A DNA stretch of 64,000 nucleotides, taken from Capnocytophaga periodontitidis. GTDB taxonomy: Bacteria > Bacteroidota > Bacteroidia > Flavobacteriales > Flavobacteriaceae. Under the pieces are notes generated by a model. It had not been told where the DNA came from. It saw only the letters and a list, made by a program, of their open reading frames with translations, and made no database searches. Positions within the stretch are counted from its first letter, which is position 1. Every line of letters starts with the position of its first letter. Positions 17,707 through 27,306 of the stretch are shown one piece after another. The DNA lies in assembly GCF_016126015.1 (NCBI RefSeq), contig NZ_JAEFDB010000006.1:62001-126000 (forward strand), in the 5' to 3' direction. The translations under genes were made by a program, and so were the position numbers.

Positions 17707-17761
17707 TTGTCCCCTTTCAGGAAAGCTAACGAGTGCTCACTGTTAGGTATGTAGAGGACAA
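17707..17761. terminator. nested inverted repeat after the DUF3592-like gene
   Basis: The inner stem CTAAC-g-AGTG/CACT-GTTAG (17726-17746) has a two-base loop and one bulge. It is enclosed by TTGTCC (17707-17712) and GGACAA (17756-17761). The structure lies between two plus-strand genes and probably ends the first transcript, although the T tract is weak. Confidence 0.5.
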
Positions 17762-17800
17762 ATTGTTAATTGTTAATTGTTAATTGTTAATTGTTAATTG
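17761..17800. repeat. tandem 7-bp repeat (TTAATTG, five copies)
   Basis: Five perfect copies of TTAATTG at 17766-17800, preceded by AATTG, run up to 3 bases before the ATG of the AddB-like gene. This is a simple-sequence tract that could change in copy number by slippage and so alter the leader of the downstream gene. Confidence 0.85.
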
Positions 17801-17803
17801 ATT

Positions 17804-20533
17804 ATGAGTTATTTACAAGAAGTTATTACCGATGTTTTAGAAAACTATCCTGATAAGATAGACCGCCTTGTGTTCGTTACTACGGGAAAACGCCCTGCGC
17901 TCTTCCTCAAAAAACACTTTGCCGAGCAAGTAAGGCACGCTACAATTGCCCCTGAGTTCATAGGTATAGCCGACCTATTTACGCGTATTTCGGGGGTACA
18001 ACCTATCAGTAACTTGCCTTTGCTTTTTGAGTTTTACGATTGCTACACAAAAACTTGTAAAGACACCCCCGATAGTTTTGAAGAGTTTCTCAGCTGGGGA
18101 CAAACAGCCCTCAAAGATTTTAGCGAAATCGACCAATATTTGGTAAACCCCGATAAGATTTTTCCTTATATCCACGCCCTCAAAGAAGCCGAACACTGGT
18201 CGGGTATGGATGAGCTTAGTGAGATGCAGAAAAAGCACTTAGCTTTCTGGAATAGCCTCGGCGATTACTATTTCGCTCTCAACAACAAACTCACCGAAAT
18301 GGGTAAAGGTTATGGCGGTTTCATCGCTAAAAAAGCTGTTGAAAAACTCCCCGAATACCTGCAAACACACAGCAATAGCATTCATATATTCGTCGGTTTC
18401 AACGCCCTTTCCAAAGCCGAACAGCACGTGATTCAATCTATATTAATGGATATAGGCGGTGAAATTTATTGGGATGGCGATACTTATTTTTTGAACAATC
18501 CTACTCACGATGCAGGGTTCTTCTTGCGCAAATATACTAACAGTTGGCGCTATTACCAAACCCATAAACCTAAGTTCATACAAAGCAATTACGAAAAAGA
18601 AAAAGAACTCTATCTCACGGGAGTACCCAAAAGCATCAATCAGGCACATAGTGTAGCCGAACTACTTAAAAACACTCCTTCAAATGAATTAGAAAAAACC
18701 GCCCTCATCATCGCTGATGAGAATCTGCTCATCCCCGTGCTACAAGCCGTACAACCCAAAACAAGTGTGAACATCACGATGGGCTACCCTTTGCAGCAAA
18801 CGCCTCTCAACGACCTTTTTGTTGCCTATTTTCGATTGCATCTCTCCAAAAGTTTTTACCATAAAGATATACTGAACCTGCTCTCTCAACCTTTCTTGCA
18901 CACCTTGCTAAAAGAAGAAGTAGTGCGCAATATTTCACAGCATATCAAAACGCACAACCTCACCTATATCACTCGTAAAAAGCTATTCGAGTCGGTAGAT
19001 GAAACCGAACACGAAATGCTTACTTTGCTATTTCCCGATGCCAAAGGCAAAGCACTCATCACTACCCTTATCGACAATGCTATTACGCTTATCTATCGCC
19101 TAAAAGCACAAATCGACCCTGAAAGCAATACTCACCTACTCACTCAAGAGTATGCTTATCGTTTCTTTCAGTTATTCAATCAGTTGAAGCAGTTGCAAGA
19201 ACAATACGGCTATATCGATTCGGTGAAAACACTTTATCATTTCTATTTAGATGTCTTACAGAAGAGTTCACTCAATTTCCGCGGTGAGCCTTTGGAAGGC
19301 TTGCAAGTGATGGGGGTGCTGGAAAGCCGTAGTTTGGATTTCGACCGCGTGATTATCACCTCAGTAAACGAAGGGGTACTTCCGTTAGGCAAAAGTGGTG
19401 ATTCACTTATTCCTTACGATGTGAAACACGTGTTAGAACTGCCTACTTTCAAGGAACGAGATGCCGTGTATAGCTATAACTTCTACCGCATTTTGCAGCG
19501 CGCCAAGCAAGTACACTTGTTTTACGACACTGAGATGGACAGCCTGAAAAGCAAAGAGAAAAGTAGGTTTATCCTCCAATTGTTAGCTGAGAAAATCCCT
19601 ACCCACAAGGTAATACACCAAATCAAAGCTCCTGAAGTATATCCAGCAGTACTGCGACCGCTCAACATCGAAAAAACAACCGCTGTAATCGATGCGCTAA
19701 AAACCCTTGCCGAGCAAGGCATTTCACCTTCAGCATTAACTACTTACATCCGCAATCCGCTCACTTTCTACGAGCAACAAGTACTGCACATATACGAAGA
19801 AAAAGAGGTAGAAGAAACTGTTGAAGCTCGTACTTTTGGAAATATCGTTCACGGTACTTTGGAAGATTTGTACACACCTTTCTTAAACGAAATACTCACT
19901 GAAGAGCACATCAAAAAAATGCAACTTTTGGTACTCCCTACTATCGAAAAACGCTTTGAAGAAGAGTACCGAAGTACTGATTTCAGAACGGGCAAAAACT
20001 GGCTCATCTTCAATGTGATAGAAAAGTACATACACAGTTTTTTAGCCTTAGAACTCAACGAAATAAAGAGTGGTACCGAAATTATTCCTCTGTATTTAGA
20101 ACAGAAAATAAAGATACCTTTCCAAGCTCCTCACCTCCCCTTCCCTATCTATTTCAAGGGGATTATCGACCGTGTAGACAGACGCAATGGGGTGTTGCAC
20201 ATTATCGACTACAAAACGGGTATTGTAGAAGAAACCGATGTGCGCATCAAAGATTGGAATAACCTCATTACCGATATTAAGTACGGCAAAGCATTCCAGC
20301 TGCTCACTTATGCTTATATGATTACTAAGCACTTAAATATCAATGAAAAAATGATAGTTGCTAACCTATCATTCAAGCGTTTGCAAAAAGGTCTCTTGCC
20401 ATTCCATACCTATTTCGACAAGGTAAAAGACTATGATGTAACCGCTCAAACTCTGGCTTTGTACAGTGAATACACCGAAGAACTATTGCGCGAAATCTTT
20501 GATATCAACACCCCTTTCTATGAAAAATACTAA
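17804..20533 (+). CDS. AddB-like PD-(D/E)XK nuclease / inactivated helicase
   Basis: The 909-residue protein has the layout of AddB-type recombination proteins: a degenerate superfamily I helicase body and a C-terminal RecB-like nuclease. The nuclease motif is visible as GIIDRVD then DYKTG (Asp789, Asp802, Lys804). LEGLQVMGVLESRSLDFDRV matches the helicase-derived core of the family. The iron-sulfur cysteine cluster of Firmicutes AddB was not seen. A partner AddA/UvrD-like helicase is expected but is not in the window. The ATG at 17804 is preferred over a TTG six bases upstream that lies in the tandem repeat. Confidence 0.85.
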   Translation: MSYLQEVITDVLENYPDKIDRLVFVTTGKRPALFLKKHFAEQVRHATIAPEFIGIADLFTRISGVQPISNLPLLFEFYDCYTKTCKDTPDSFEEFLSWGQTALKDFSEIDQYLVNPDKIFPYIHALKEAEHWSGMDELSEMQKKHLAFWNSLGDYYFALNNKLTEMGKGYGGFIAKKAVEKLPEYLQTHSNSIHIFVGFNALSKAEQHVIQSILMDIGGEIYWDGDTYFLNNPTHDAGFFLRKYTNSWRYYQTHKPKFIQSNYEKEKELYLTGVPKSINQAHSVAELLKNTPSNELEKTALIIADENLLIPVLQAVQPKTSVNITMGYPLQQTPLNDLFVAYFRLHLSKSFYHKDILNLLSQPFLHTLLKEEVVRNISQHIKTHNLTYITRKKLFESVDETEHEMLTLLFPDAKGKALITTLIDNAITLIYRLKAQIDPESNTHLLTQEYAYRFFQLFNQLKQLQEQYGYIDSVKTLYHFYLDVLQKSSLNFRGEPLEGLQVMGVLESRSLDFDRVIITSVNEGVLPLGKSGDSLIPYDVKHVLELPTFKERDAVYSYNFYRILQRAKQVHLFYDTEMDSLKSKEKSRFILQLLAEKIPTHKVIHQIKAPEVYPAVLRPLNIEKTTAVIDALKTLAEQGISPSALTTYIRNPLTFYEQQVLHIYEEKEVEETVEARTFGNIVHGTLEDLYTPFLNEILTEEHIKKMQLLVLPTIEKRFEEEYRSTDFRTGKNWLIFNVIEKYIHSFLALELNEIKSGTEIIPLYLEQKIKIPFQAPHLPFPIYFKGIIDRVDRRNGVLHIIDYKTGIVEETDVRIKDWNNLITDIKYGKAFQLLTYAYMITKHLNINEKMIVANLSFKRLQKGLLPFHTYFDKVKDYDVTAQTLALYSEYTEELLREIFDINTPFYEKY

Positions 20534-20551
20534 CAATTGACAAATTGACAA

Positions 20552-20583
20552 ATTGGCTAATTGACAAATTATTCGTAATTTTG
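20552..20583 (+). promoter_or_regulatory. promoter of metG
   Basis: TAATTTTG at 20576-20583 fits TAnnTTTG and is followed by CG. ATTG at 20552-20555 is a near match to the -33 element with a 20-base spacer. The ATG follows at 20609. The region also holds repeats of AATTGACAA. Confidence 0.62.
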
Positions 20584-20608
20584 CGACTTGTAATTCAAAA
20601 CTCAAAAA

Positions 20609-22675
20609 ATGTCTAAACGTTATACCATTACAGCGGCTTTACCCTATACCAATGGACCTATCCACATTGGTCACTTGGCGGGAGTATATGTGCCCGCCGA
20701 TATTTTTGCACGCTATCAACGATTGAAAAACAACGATGTAGCCTTTATTTGCGGAAGTGATGAACACGGAGTAGCAATCTCTATTAAAGCTAAAAAAGAA
20801 GGTACTACCCCTCAGGCTATTATCGATAAATACCACGCAATTATCAAGCAATCATTTGCCGATTTTGGCATTTCATTCGATAATTATTCGCGCACTTCTG
20901 CCCCTATTCATCACCAAACAGCTTCCGATTTCTTCAAAAAACTATATGAACAAGGTGATTTTATCGAAGAAATATCCGAACAACTCTACGACGAAGAAGC
21001 GCATCAATTCCTTGCCGACCGCTTTGTGATTGGTACTTGCCCAAAATGTGGCAACCCCGAGGCTTATGGCGACCAATGTGAGCGTTGTGGTAGTTCGCTC
21101 AACGCTACCGACCTTATCGACCCTAAATCGTCAATCACTGGTAGCAAACCTACGCTAAAAGCTACCAAACACTGGTTTTTGCCCCTCAATCGCTACCAAG
21201 AGTTTTTGGAAAAATGGATATTAGAAGGTCACAAATCCGATTGGAAACCTAATGTATATGGGCAGGTGAAAAGTTGGTTAGATGACGAACTCAAACCGCG
21301 TGCTGTAACCCGCGACCTCGATTGGGGAATTCCCGTACCCATAGAAGGTGCTGATGGTAAAGTGCTCTACGTGTGGTTTGATGCGCCTATCGGTTATATC
21401 TCATCTACTAAAGAATGGGCTGAACGCGAAGGCAAAGATTGGCGTCCTTATTGGCAAGATAAAAACACTGAATTAGTGCACTTCATAGGAAAAGATAACA
21501 TCGTATTCCACTGCATTATCTTTCCCGCAATGCTCAAAGCCGAAGGCAGCTATATATTGCCTACTAACGTGCCTGCCAATGAGTTTCTCAACTTAGAAGG
21601 CAACAAACTCTCTACCTCTAAAAACTGGGCAGTGTGGTTACACGAGTACTTGCAAGATTTTCCTAATCAGCAAGATGTATTGCGCTATGCCCTTACCGCC
21701 AACGCTCCTGAAACCAAAGACAACGACTTTACGTGGAAAGACTTCCAAGCGCGCAACAACAACGAGCTTGTAGCTATCTTTGGAAATTTTATCAATCGCG
21801 TGGCTGTGCTAACGCAGAAATATTACGAAGGAGTTATACCTGCTGCAGGAGAATTCAACGACATAGATTCCGAAACACTTCGCCAAATCACAGAACTTAC
21901 CGAGAAAATAGAACAATCATTAGAGCGCTACCGTTTCCGTGAAGCTCAACAAGAACTGATGAATATGGCGCGTTTAGGCAATAAGTATTTAGCCGATGAA
22001 GAGCCTTGGAAACTCATCAAAACCGACCCTGAACGCGTAAAAACAGTAATGTATGTCGCTTTGCAAATTGCCACTGCTTTGGCAGTTGCCAGCGAACCTT
22101 TCTTGCCTTTCACATCCGAGAAACTGAAACGTATGTTGCAATTGGGCGCTATCACTTGGGAGAACCTAAAAACAAATGCCACCGAATTGCTAAAAGCAGG
22201 ACATCGCATTGGTACTGCGGAACTTCTTTTTGAAAAAATTGAAGATACTGCTATCGAAAAACAATTACAGCGTTTAGAAAATACCAAATTAGCTAACAAA
22301 CAAGAAGCGCAAGCCAATACCGAAGTAACTGTTGCTCCACAAAAAGAACTCATCAGTTACGATGATTTTGCAAAAATGGACATTCGTATTGGTACTATTT
22401 TAGAAGCTGAGAAAATGCCTAAAGCTGATAAACTTCTTATCTTAAAAGTAGATACGGGCATCGACCAGCGCACTATCGTCTCAGGAATTGCGCAAAGTTT
22501 TGCTCCTGAAGAGATTATTGGCAAAAAAGTAACCGTATTGGTAAACCTTGCTCCTCGCAAACTACGCGGTGTAGAAAGTCAAGGAATGATACTAATGGTA
22601 GAGAATAGTGAAGGCAAATACACCTTCATCAACCCTGATATCGAAGGCATTGCCAATGGTACTGAAGTGAAATAA
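20609..22675 (+). CDS. metG: methionyl-tRNA synthetase
   Basis: MetRS charges initiator and elongator tRNA-Met. The class I signature HIGH is at residues 19-22 and the KMSKS equivalent is KLSTS at 333-337. The zinc knuckle shows two CxxC pairs ([17 protein letters not shown]). The C-terminal Trbp111-like tRNA-binding domain begins at about residue 575 ([18 protein letters not shown]). The 688-residue length with appended dimerising domain is usual for Bacteroidota. A strong terminator follows the stop. Confidence 0.98.
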   Translation: MSKRYTITAALPYTNGPIHIGHLAGVYVPADIFARYQRLKNNDVAFICGSDEHGVAISIKAKKEGTTPQAIIDKYHAIIKQSFADFGISFDNYSRTSAPIHHQTASDFFKKLYEQGDFIEEISEQLYDEEAHQFLADRFVIGTCPKCGNPEAYGDQCERCGSSLNATDLIDPKSSITGSKPTLKATKHWFLPLNRYQEFLEKWILEGHKSDWKPNVYGQVKSWLDDELKPRAVTRDLDWGIPVPIEGADGKVLYVWFDAPIGYISSTKEWAEREGKDWRPYWQDKNTELVHFIGKDNIVFHCIIFPAMLKAEGSYILPTNVPANEFLNLEGNKLSTSKNWAVWLHEYLQDFPNQQDVLRYALTANAPETKDNDFTWKDFQARNNNELVAIFGNFINRVAVLTQKYYEGVIPAAGEFNDIDSETLRQITELTEKIEQSLERYRFREAQQELMNMARLGNKYLADEEPWKLIKTDPERVKTVMYVALQIATALAVASEPFLPFTSEKLKRMLQLGAITWENLKTNATELLKAGHRIGTAELLFEKIEDTAIEKQLQRLENTKLANKQEAQANTEVTVAPQKELISYDDFAKMDIRIGTILEAEKMPKADKLLILKVDTGIDQRTIVSGIAQSFAPEEIIGKKVTVLVNLAPRKLRGVESQGMILMVENSEGKYTFINPDIEGIANGTEVK

Positions 22676-22694
22676 GTTTTTTCATTAAATAAAA

Positions 22695-22730
22695 AGCCCC
22701 CAAGAGTATTTGCTCTTTGGGGGCTCTTTT
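22695..22730. terminator. bidirectional terminator between metG and serC
   Basis: AGCCCCCAAGAG (22695-22706) pairs with CTCTTTGGGGGCT (22713-22725) with one bulged T and a six-base loop. A-rich sequence precedes it and T-rich sequence follows, so it can stop transcription from both converging genes. Confidence 0.92.
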
Positions 22731-22754
22731 ATTGTTTCAACTAAAAAAAATGTA

Positions 22755-23816
22755 TTACGCTGTGCGTTCAAATTCTTTGAGTACATCCACTAATACTTGT
22801 ACGCTTTCTAAAGGCAAAGCATTGTAGATAGAAGCGCGATAGCCTCCTACGCTGCGGTGCCCTTTTATCCCACTGATATTGGCTTCTTTACACAAAGTAT
22901 CAAAGCGTTCTTTGGTGTTTTCGTCAGTGAGGTTGAACACTACATTCATTAGAGAGCGATCTTCTTTGTTAGCATAGCCTACTACTAATGGGTTGCGGTC
23001 GATTTCTCCATAAAGCAAATCGGCTTTAGCTTGGTTGCGTTTGCCTAAAGCTTGCAATCCACCTTGTGCTTGTATCCACTCGAGTACCAATAGGTTTACA
23101 TATACTGCAAAAGTAGAAGGTGTATTGTACATACTATCGTTTTTGATATGCAACTGATAGTCCATCATTGAAGGTAGTTTACGGCTTACCTTCCCCAATA
23201 TATCCTTCTTCACAATCACCAAAGTAGACCCTGAAGCGCCTAAATTCTTCTGTGAACCTGCATAAATTAAACTGAATTGCTTGTAGTCTAACGGACGTGA
23301 GAAAATATCGGAACTCATATCGGCTACCAAAGGAATATCAGTTTGTGGCAAGCTGTGAAATTCGGTGCCATAAATTGTATTATTGGTAGTGATGTGCAGA
23401 TAGTTAGCATCTGTAGGGACAGTCACATTTTTTGGAATGTACTTATAACCATCGGCTTTAGAGGAAGCAATTACTTCGGCATTACCAAAGAGAGCAGCTT
23501 CTTTTTGTGCTTTGTTAGCCCAAGTACCTGTATCTATATAAGCAGCTTTGGTTTCGAGGAGGTTGTAAGGTACCATCAAGAATTGGATACTAGCACCTCC
23601 TTGCAAGAAGAGTGTAGTGTACGAATTGTCCAATCCGGCGATTTCCAATGCCAATGCACGAGCGCGTTCTATCACACGTACAAACTCTGGACTGCGGTGA
23701 GATATTTCTACTACTGATAAGCCAGTTCCTTCAAAGTCTAACAAGGCCTGAGAGGCTTTTTGGAATACCTCAGGTGCTAAGATAGAGGGACCAGCGCTAA
23801 AATTATGCTTTTTCAT
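22755..23816 (-). CDS. serC: phosphoserine aminotransferase
   Basis: SerC transaminates 3-phosphohydroxypyruvate to phosphoserine with glutamate. The protein opens with NFSAGPSILAPEV, and the PLP-binding lysine is Lys190 in GSQKNLG. The C-terminal GHRSVGGYRASIYNALP is the phosphate-binding end of the family. The length of 353 residues is normal. It overlaps the upstream dehydrogenase gene by 14 bases, giving a serine-biosynthesis operon. Confidence 0.97.
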   Translation of the reverse strand: MKKHNFSAGPSILAPEVFQKASQALLDFEGTGLSVVEISHRSPEFVRVIERARALALEIAGLDNSYTTLFLQGGASIQFLMVPYNLLETKAAYIDTGTWANKAQKEAALFGNAEVIASSKADGYKYIPKNVTVPTDANYLHITTNNTIYGTEFHSLPQTDIPLVADMSSDIFSRPLDYKQFSLIYAGSQKNLGASGSTLVIVKKDILGKVSRKLPSMMDYQLHIKNDSMYNTPSTFAVYVNLLVLEWIQAQGGLQALGKRNQAKADLLYGEIDRNPLVVGYANKEDRSLMNVVFNLTDENTKERFDTLCKEANISGIKGHRSVGGYRASIYNALPLESVQVLVDVLKEFERTA

Positions 23817-24768
23817 TTTGTTTGTGTTCAGCCTTATATTTTACTATAAAATCTTCAACTTGGCGTTTGAGGGTACGCCATAATTTATCTTGTGCGTACT
23901 CACTTGCCCAAGCTACGTGAGGGGTATAAATCACACGAGGGTGGTCGGTTATTTTTAGAAGAGGATCAGTAGCCAAAGGAGGTTCACTTTCAAACACATC
24001 GGTAGCAAAGCCCATAATACGGTTACTTTCGATAGCTTCGTATACTGCTTGAGGATCGACTATTGCCCCACGTGCCATATTGATGAGCAACGGTTTTTTG
24101 CGAAGTTTAGACACAAACTCTTCATTTACTAAATGTTTAGTTTCAGGGGTAAGCGGGCAGTTGAGGGAGATAATATCACTCTGTGCTAATACCTTATCAA
24201 AATCAGTATATTCTTTGCTGCGTGGTACTCTGCCTTGTCGTTCAGCCCATAGCACTTTCATACCAAAGGCTTCAGCTACTTTGCTAATAGCTTTACCGAT
24301 ATTACCTACGCCTATGATTCCTAAGGTTTTGCCGTGCAGTTCAAACACTGGAGGCTCAGTAAGACAAAAGCGACCATCTTTTTGCCAAGTGCCATCGCTT
24401 ACATTTGCGTGATAGGTTTTGAGAGAGCGCATAGCTGAAAGCAACATCATAAAAAAGTGTTCAGTAACACTCTCGGTAGAGTAGCCAGCTACATTTTTCA
24501 CTTCTATGCCCAATGCTTTGGCCGCTTCTTTATCGATATTATCCATACCAGTAGCGGTGAGGTGAATGAGCTTGAGGTTAGGCAGCTGCCTGAGGATACT
24601 CTCATCGAGTTTCACCTTGTTTACGATAGCTATATCAGCAGGTTTAAGGCGTTGAACAATTTCGTCGGGGGCAGTTTTTTGGAATGCGACCCATTGTACT
24701 ACCCCTTTAGGAATATCCACATCTATACGCTCGGAGAGCGTATTGCGGTCTAAAAATACGGCTTTCAT
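23803..24768 (-). CDS. D-2-hydroxyacid dehydrogenase (SerA-like)
   Basis: This NAD-dependent dehydrogenase of the D-isomer-specific family has 321 residues. The Rossmann motif GVGNIG is at 153-158. The catalytic Arg (NMARGA), Glu (VFESEPP) and His (TPHVAW) are all visible. It lacks the ACT domain of classical SerA. Its position directly ahead of serC suggests it is the 3-phosphoglycerate dehydrogenase of the serine pathway, although glycerate or other D-hydroxyacid activity cannot be excluded from sequence alone. Confidence 0.9.
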   Translation of the reverse strand: MKAVFLDRNTLSERIDVDIPKGVVQWVAFQKTAPDEIVQRLKPADIAIVNKVKLDESILRQLPNLKLIHLTATGMDNIDKEAAKALGIEVKNVAGYSTESVTEHFFMMLLSAMRSLKTYHANVSDGTWQKDGRFCLTEPPVFELHGKTLGIIGVGNIGKAISKVAEAFGMKVLWAERQGRVPRSKEYTDFDKVLAQSDIISLNCPLTPETKHLVNEEFVSKLRKKPLLINMARGAIVDPQAVYEAIESNRIMGFATDVFESEPPLATDPLLKITDHPRVIYTPHVAWASEYAQDKLWRTLKRQVEDFIVKYKAEHKQNEKA

Positions 24769-24795
24769 ATAATTGACAATTAATGATTAACAACT

Positions 24796-25077
24796 TTATA
24801 TTCGGATGCCAGCGGGTAATACATCTTTATATTCCTTATTGCGTTTAAAAAAAGCTATAGCTACAGGACATACAGGCACAACCCTATATTTTTTTTGAGC
24901 TACCAGCGCTAAGACCCCTTTGAAGAACTCATCAATAAGGGCTTCATCGGTTGCTTCGGGCAATAAGGTTTTGGTAAAGAATATTTTGCGCTCTTGTATA
25001 GCGTAGTCTACAAAGGCAAGTTCACCATTGATTTTGGCTTGGTACTGGCGTGAGAATTCACTGTCTATTACTTCCAT
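24796..25077 (-). CDS. small GNAT-like N-acetyltransferase (Acetyltransf_CG family)
   Basis: The 93-residue protein fits the short YidJ/Gcn5-related family: FVDYAIQERKIFFTKTLLPEA, then a helix and VVPVCPVAIAFFKRN, where the conserved PxC and aromatic positions of the acetyl-CoA site lie. Such proteins contain only the C-terminal half of a GNAT fold. It is the first gene of the serine operon on this strand; the link to serine synthesis is unclear. Confidence 0.8.
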   Translation of the reverse strand: MEVIDSEFSRQYQAKINGELAFVDYAIQERKIFFTKTLLPEATDEALIDEFFKGVLALVAQKKYRVVPVCPVAIAFFKRNKEYKDVLPAGIRI

Positions 25078-25132
25078 TGTATTGCGTTTTTTAGTTTTTC
25101 AATTAGTAATATGTATTATTCAACAAAAAGTT

Positions 25133-25202
25133 GTAACTTTGCTTTTGTTAGGAAAGAGATAAGAGGTAAGGTTCTTACCAAATTATTTCGCTGCAAAGTT
25201 AC
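25133..25202. promoter_or_regulatory. face-to-face promoter pair in a perfect 10-bp inverted repeat
   Basis: GTAACTTTGC (25133-25142) and GCAAAGTTAC (25193-25202) are exact reverse complements, and each contains a TAACTTTG -7 element. The plus-strand element would serve the hydrolase gene and the minus-strand element the GNAT-serA-serC genes. Between them lies a perfect hairpin, GGTAAG/CTTACC at 25165-25179. The two transcripts would overlap at their 5' ends. Confidence 0.6.
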
Positions 25203-25229
25203 TAATTTTTCGTAAAAAAACAATATCAA

Positions 25230-25901
25230 ATGAATATAAAAGATAATCTTTCTATTTATTTAATGCCTGGAATGGCTGCCAGCCCTAAGATTTTTGAGCA
25301 TTTACAATTCCCGAACAACTATCGCGTGCATTTATTAGACTGGATTACGCCTGAAAAAAACGAGAGTTTGGCGCACTATGCAGGACGTATTGCTGAAGAA
25401 ATTACTGATCCGTCGCCAGTGCTATTGGGGGTATCGTTTGGAGGGATTATCGTACAAGAAATTGCTAAACAACACAACAATTATAGGAAGTTGGTAGTTA
25501 TATCGAGCGTAAAAACACAATACGAACTACCTAAGAAAATGCTTTTAGCGCGCTATACAAATTTGCATAAGTTATTACCTACACGCACTATTAGCAATTT
25601 AGAATTTTGGAAGCGATTTTCATTTTCTGAGGTGCTGAGCAAGCGCATAGCCTTATACGAAAAGTACATCGGGATGCGTTCGCCTGCTTACCTTGATTGG
25701 TCGATAGATCGCATTGTGAATTGGCAACAAAAAGAGCCTTTACCTCGCACGATTCACATTCACGGTGACAAAGACCCTGTTTTTCCTATTCAGTATATAA
25801 AAAATGCCGTTGTAGTAAAGAACGGCACTCATATTATGATTATCAATCGGTATAAATGGTTTAACGAGAATCTAATTCCACAATTAGCAATTGAGGATTG
25901 A
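25230..25901 (+). CDS. alpha/beta hydrolase
   Basis: The 223-residue protein has the nucleophile elbow GVSFGG (Ser69), the acid loop HGDKDPVFP and a C-terminal catalytic histidine in NGTHIMI. The oxyanion region is MPGMAASP near the N-terminus. There is no signal peptide. The substrate cannot be predicted; small-ester hydrolases and thioesterases share this layout. Its stop lies 3 bases from the stop of mraY, which converges from the other strand. Confidence 0.8.
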   Translation: MNIKDNLSIYLMPGMAASPKIFEHLQFPNNYRVHLLDWITPEKNESLAHYAGRIAEEITDPSPVLLGVSFGGIIVQEIAKQHNNYRKLVVISSVKTQYELPKKMLLARYTNLHKLLPTRTISNLEFWKRFSFSEVLSKRIALYEKYIGMRSPAYLDWSIDRIVNWQQKEPLPRTIHIHGDKDPVFPIQYIKNAVVVKNGTHIMIINRYKWFNENLIPQLAIED

Positions 25902-25904
25902 AGA

Positions 25905-27143
25905 TTATCTAATTTTCAGTGTTACTATACTGATAACTGCTAAAAAGATACCTACAATAAGGAAACGCATTACAATTTTGCTTTCGTGATAGCCTCTTTT
26001 TTGATAATGGTGATGCAAAGGCGACATCAAAAAGATGCGTTTGCCCTCGCCATATTTTTTCTTCGTATATTTAAAATAGGCTACTTGTAGTATCACCGAT
26101 AAGTTTTCAATTAGGAAAATGCCGCAAAGTACAGGAATGAGCAATTCTTTGCGTACAGCGATAGCAATCACAGCGATGATGCCTCCTATGGTCAAACTAC
26201 CCGTATCGCCCATAAACACTTGAGCAGGATAGGTGTTGTACCATAAGAAACCTACCAAAGCCCCTGCAAAAGCAGCGATGAACACCGTCATTTCTCCTAC
26301 TCTTGGAATATACATAATATTGAGGTATTCTGAGAAGATAATATTACCTGAAATCCAAGCAAAAATACCCAAAGTCAGGACTATAATTGCCGAGCTTCCC
26401 GCCGCCAGTCCGTCGATACCATCGGTAAGGTTTGCGCCGTTAGAAACAGCAGTAACAATGAGAATGACGATAGGGATAAAGATGAGCCACACATAGTGGT
26501 GATAGTTATCACCCGTCCACGCAATAAGGTCGGCATAGTCGAACTCGTTATTTTTTACAAATGGAATGGTAGTTTTAGTAGATTTTACTTCGGGGACGAC
26601 CACATTATCGGTATTGTTTTGGGCAACTACTTCAGTACGTGCACGACCAATACCCGTTTTTTCATTTTTAATAGTTACATTGCTATTGAAATAAAGAGTT
26701 GCCCCTACGATAATCCCCAAGCCTACTTGTCCTAATACTTTAAAACGCCCTTTAAGACCCTCTTTATTTTTGCGGAAAGTTTTGATATAGTCGTCGATAA
26801 AGCCAATAGTTCCCATCCATACAGTTGTGATGATGAGGAGCAAGGTATAGACATTATCTAACTTTGCGAGGAGCAATACGGGAATGAGAGTTGCAAGGAT
26901 GATGATAATCCCTCCCATTGTAGGTGTTCCTGCTTTTTCATTCTGACCGCTAAGACCTAAATCGCGCACCGTTTCGCCTATCTGTTTGCGTTGTAAGAAA
27001 CTGATAATGCGTTTCCCATAAATAGTGGAAATCAGCAGAGAGAGCATCAAAGCCAAACCTGCACGAAACGACAAGTATTTATATAATCCCGACCCTGGAA
27101 AGTCGTAATATTTTTCAAGATTTTCTAGTAAATGGTATAACAT
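25905..27143 (-). CDS. mraY: phospho-N-acetylmuramoyl-pentapeptide transferase
   Basis: MraY forms lipid I from UDP-MurNAc-pentapeptide and undecaprenyl phosphate at the inner face of the membrane. The family motifs are all present: [33 protein letters not shown] and [13 protein letters not shown]. The 412-residue length includes the extra loop (about 150-205) common in Bacteroidota. The gene stands alone here, flanked by a hydrolase and a lipoprotein, rather than between murE and murD of a dcw cluster. Confidence 0.97.
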   Translation of the reverse strand: MLYHLLENLEKYYDFPGSGLYKYLSFRAGLALMLSLLISTIYGKRIISFLQRKQIGETVRDLGLSGQNEKAGTPTMGGIIIILATLIPVLLLAKLDNVYTLLLIITTVWMGTIGFIDDYIKTFRKNKEGLKGRFKVLGQVGLGIIVGATLYFNSNVTIKNEKTGIGRARTEVVAQNNTDNVVVPEVKSTKTTIPFVKNNEFDYADLIAWTGDNYHHYVWLIFIPIVILIVTAVSNGANLTDGIDGLAAGSSAIIVLTLGIFAWISGNIIFSEYLNIMYIPRVGEMTVFIAAFAGALVGFLWYNTYPAQVFMGDTGSLTIGGIIAVIAIAVRKELLIPVLCGIFLIENLSVILQVAYFKYTKKKYGEGKRIFLMSPLHHHYQKRGYHESKIVMRFLIVGIFLAVISIVTLKIR

Positions 27144-27187
27144 TTTTCAATGAACAATTAACAATTAACAATTAAAATGGGGCTTCT

Positions 27188-27306
27188 CCTTATTTTACTT
27201 TTTCACCAAAAACGAAAATAACGCACCTTCTTATTTTACTTTTTCGCTAAAAACGAAAATAACGTATCTCCTTATTTTACTTTTACCTCAAAAACGAAAA
27301 TAACAA
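27188..27306. repeat. three tandem 41-bp repeats, each a hairpin
   Basis: TATTTTAC recurs at 27191, 27232 and 27273, giving a 41-base period. Each unit contains TTATTTT...AAAATAA as an imperfect palindrome with two mismatches and a four-base loop, separated by short variable linkers. The array lies between the lipoprotein stop and the mraY start on the minus strand. Confidence 0.88.

Noticed and set aside
21946-22353. A 135-residue frame on the minus strand inside metG.
   Set aside because: Antisense to metG, Ser/Phe-rich and without promoter or family features.
27188-27306. The 41-bp array considered as a CRISPR.
   Set aside because: The units are contiguous with no unique spacers of regular length, and there are only three; no cas genes are present.
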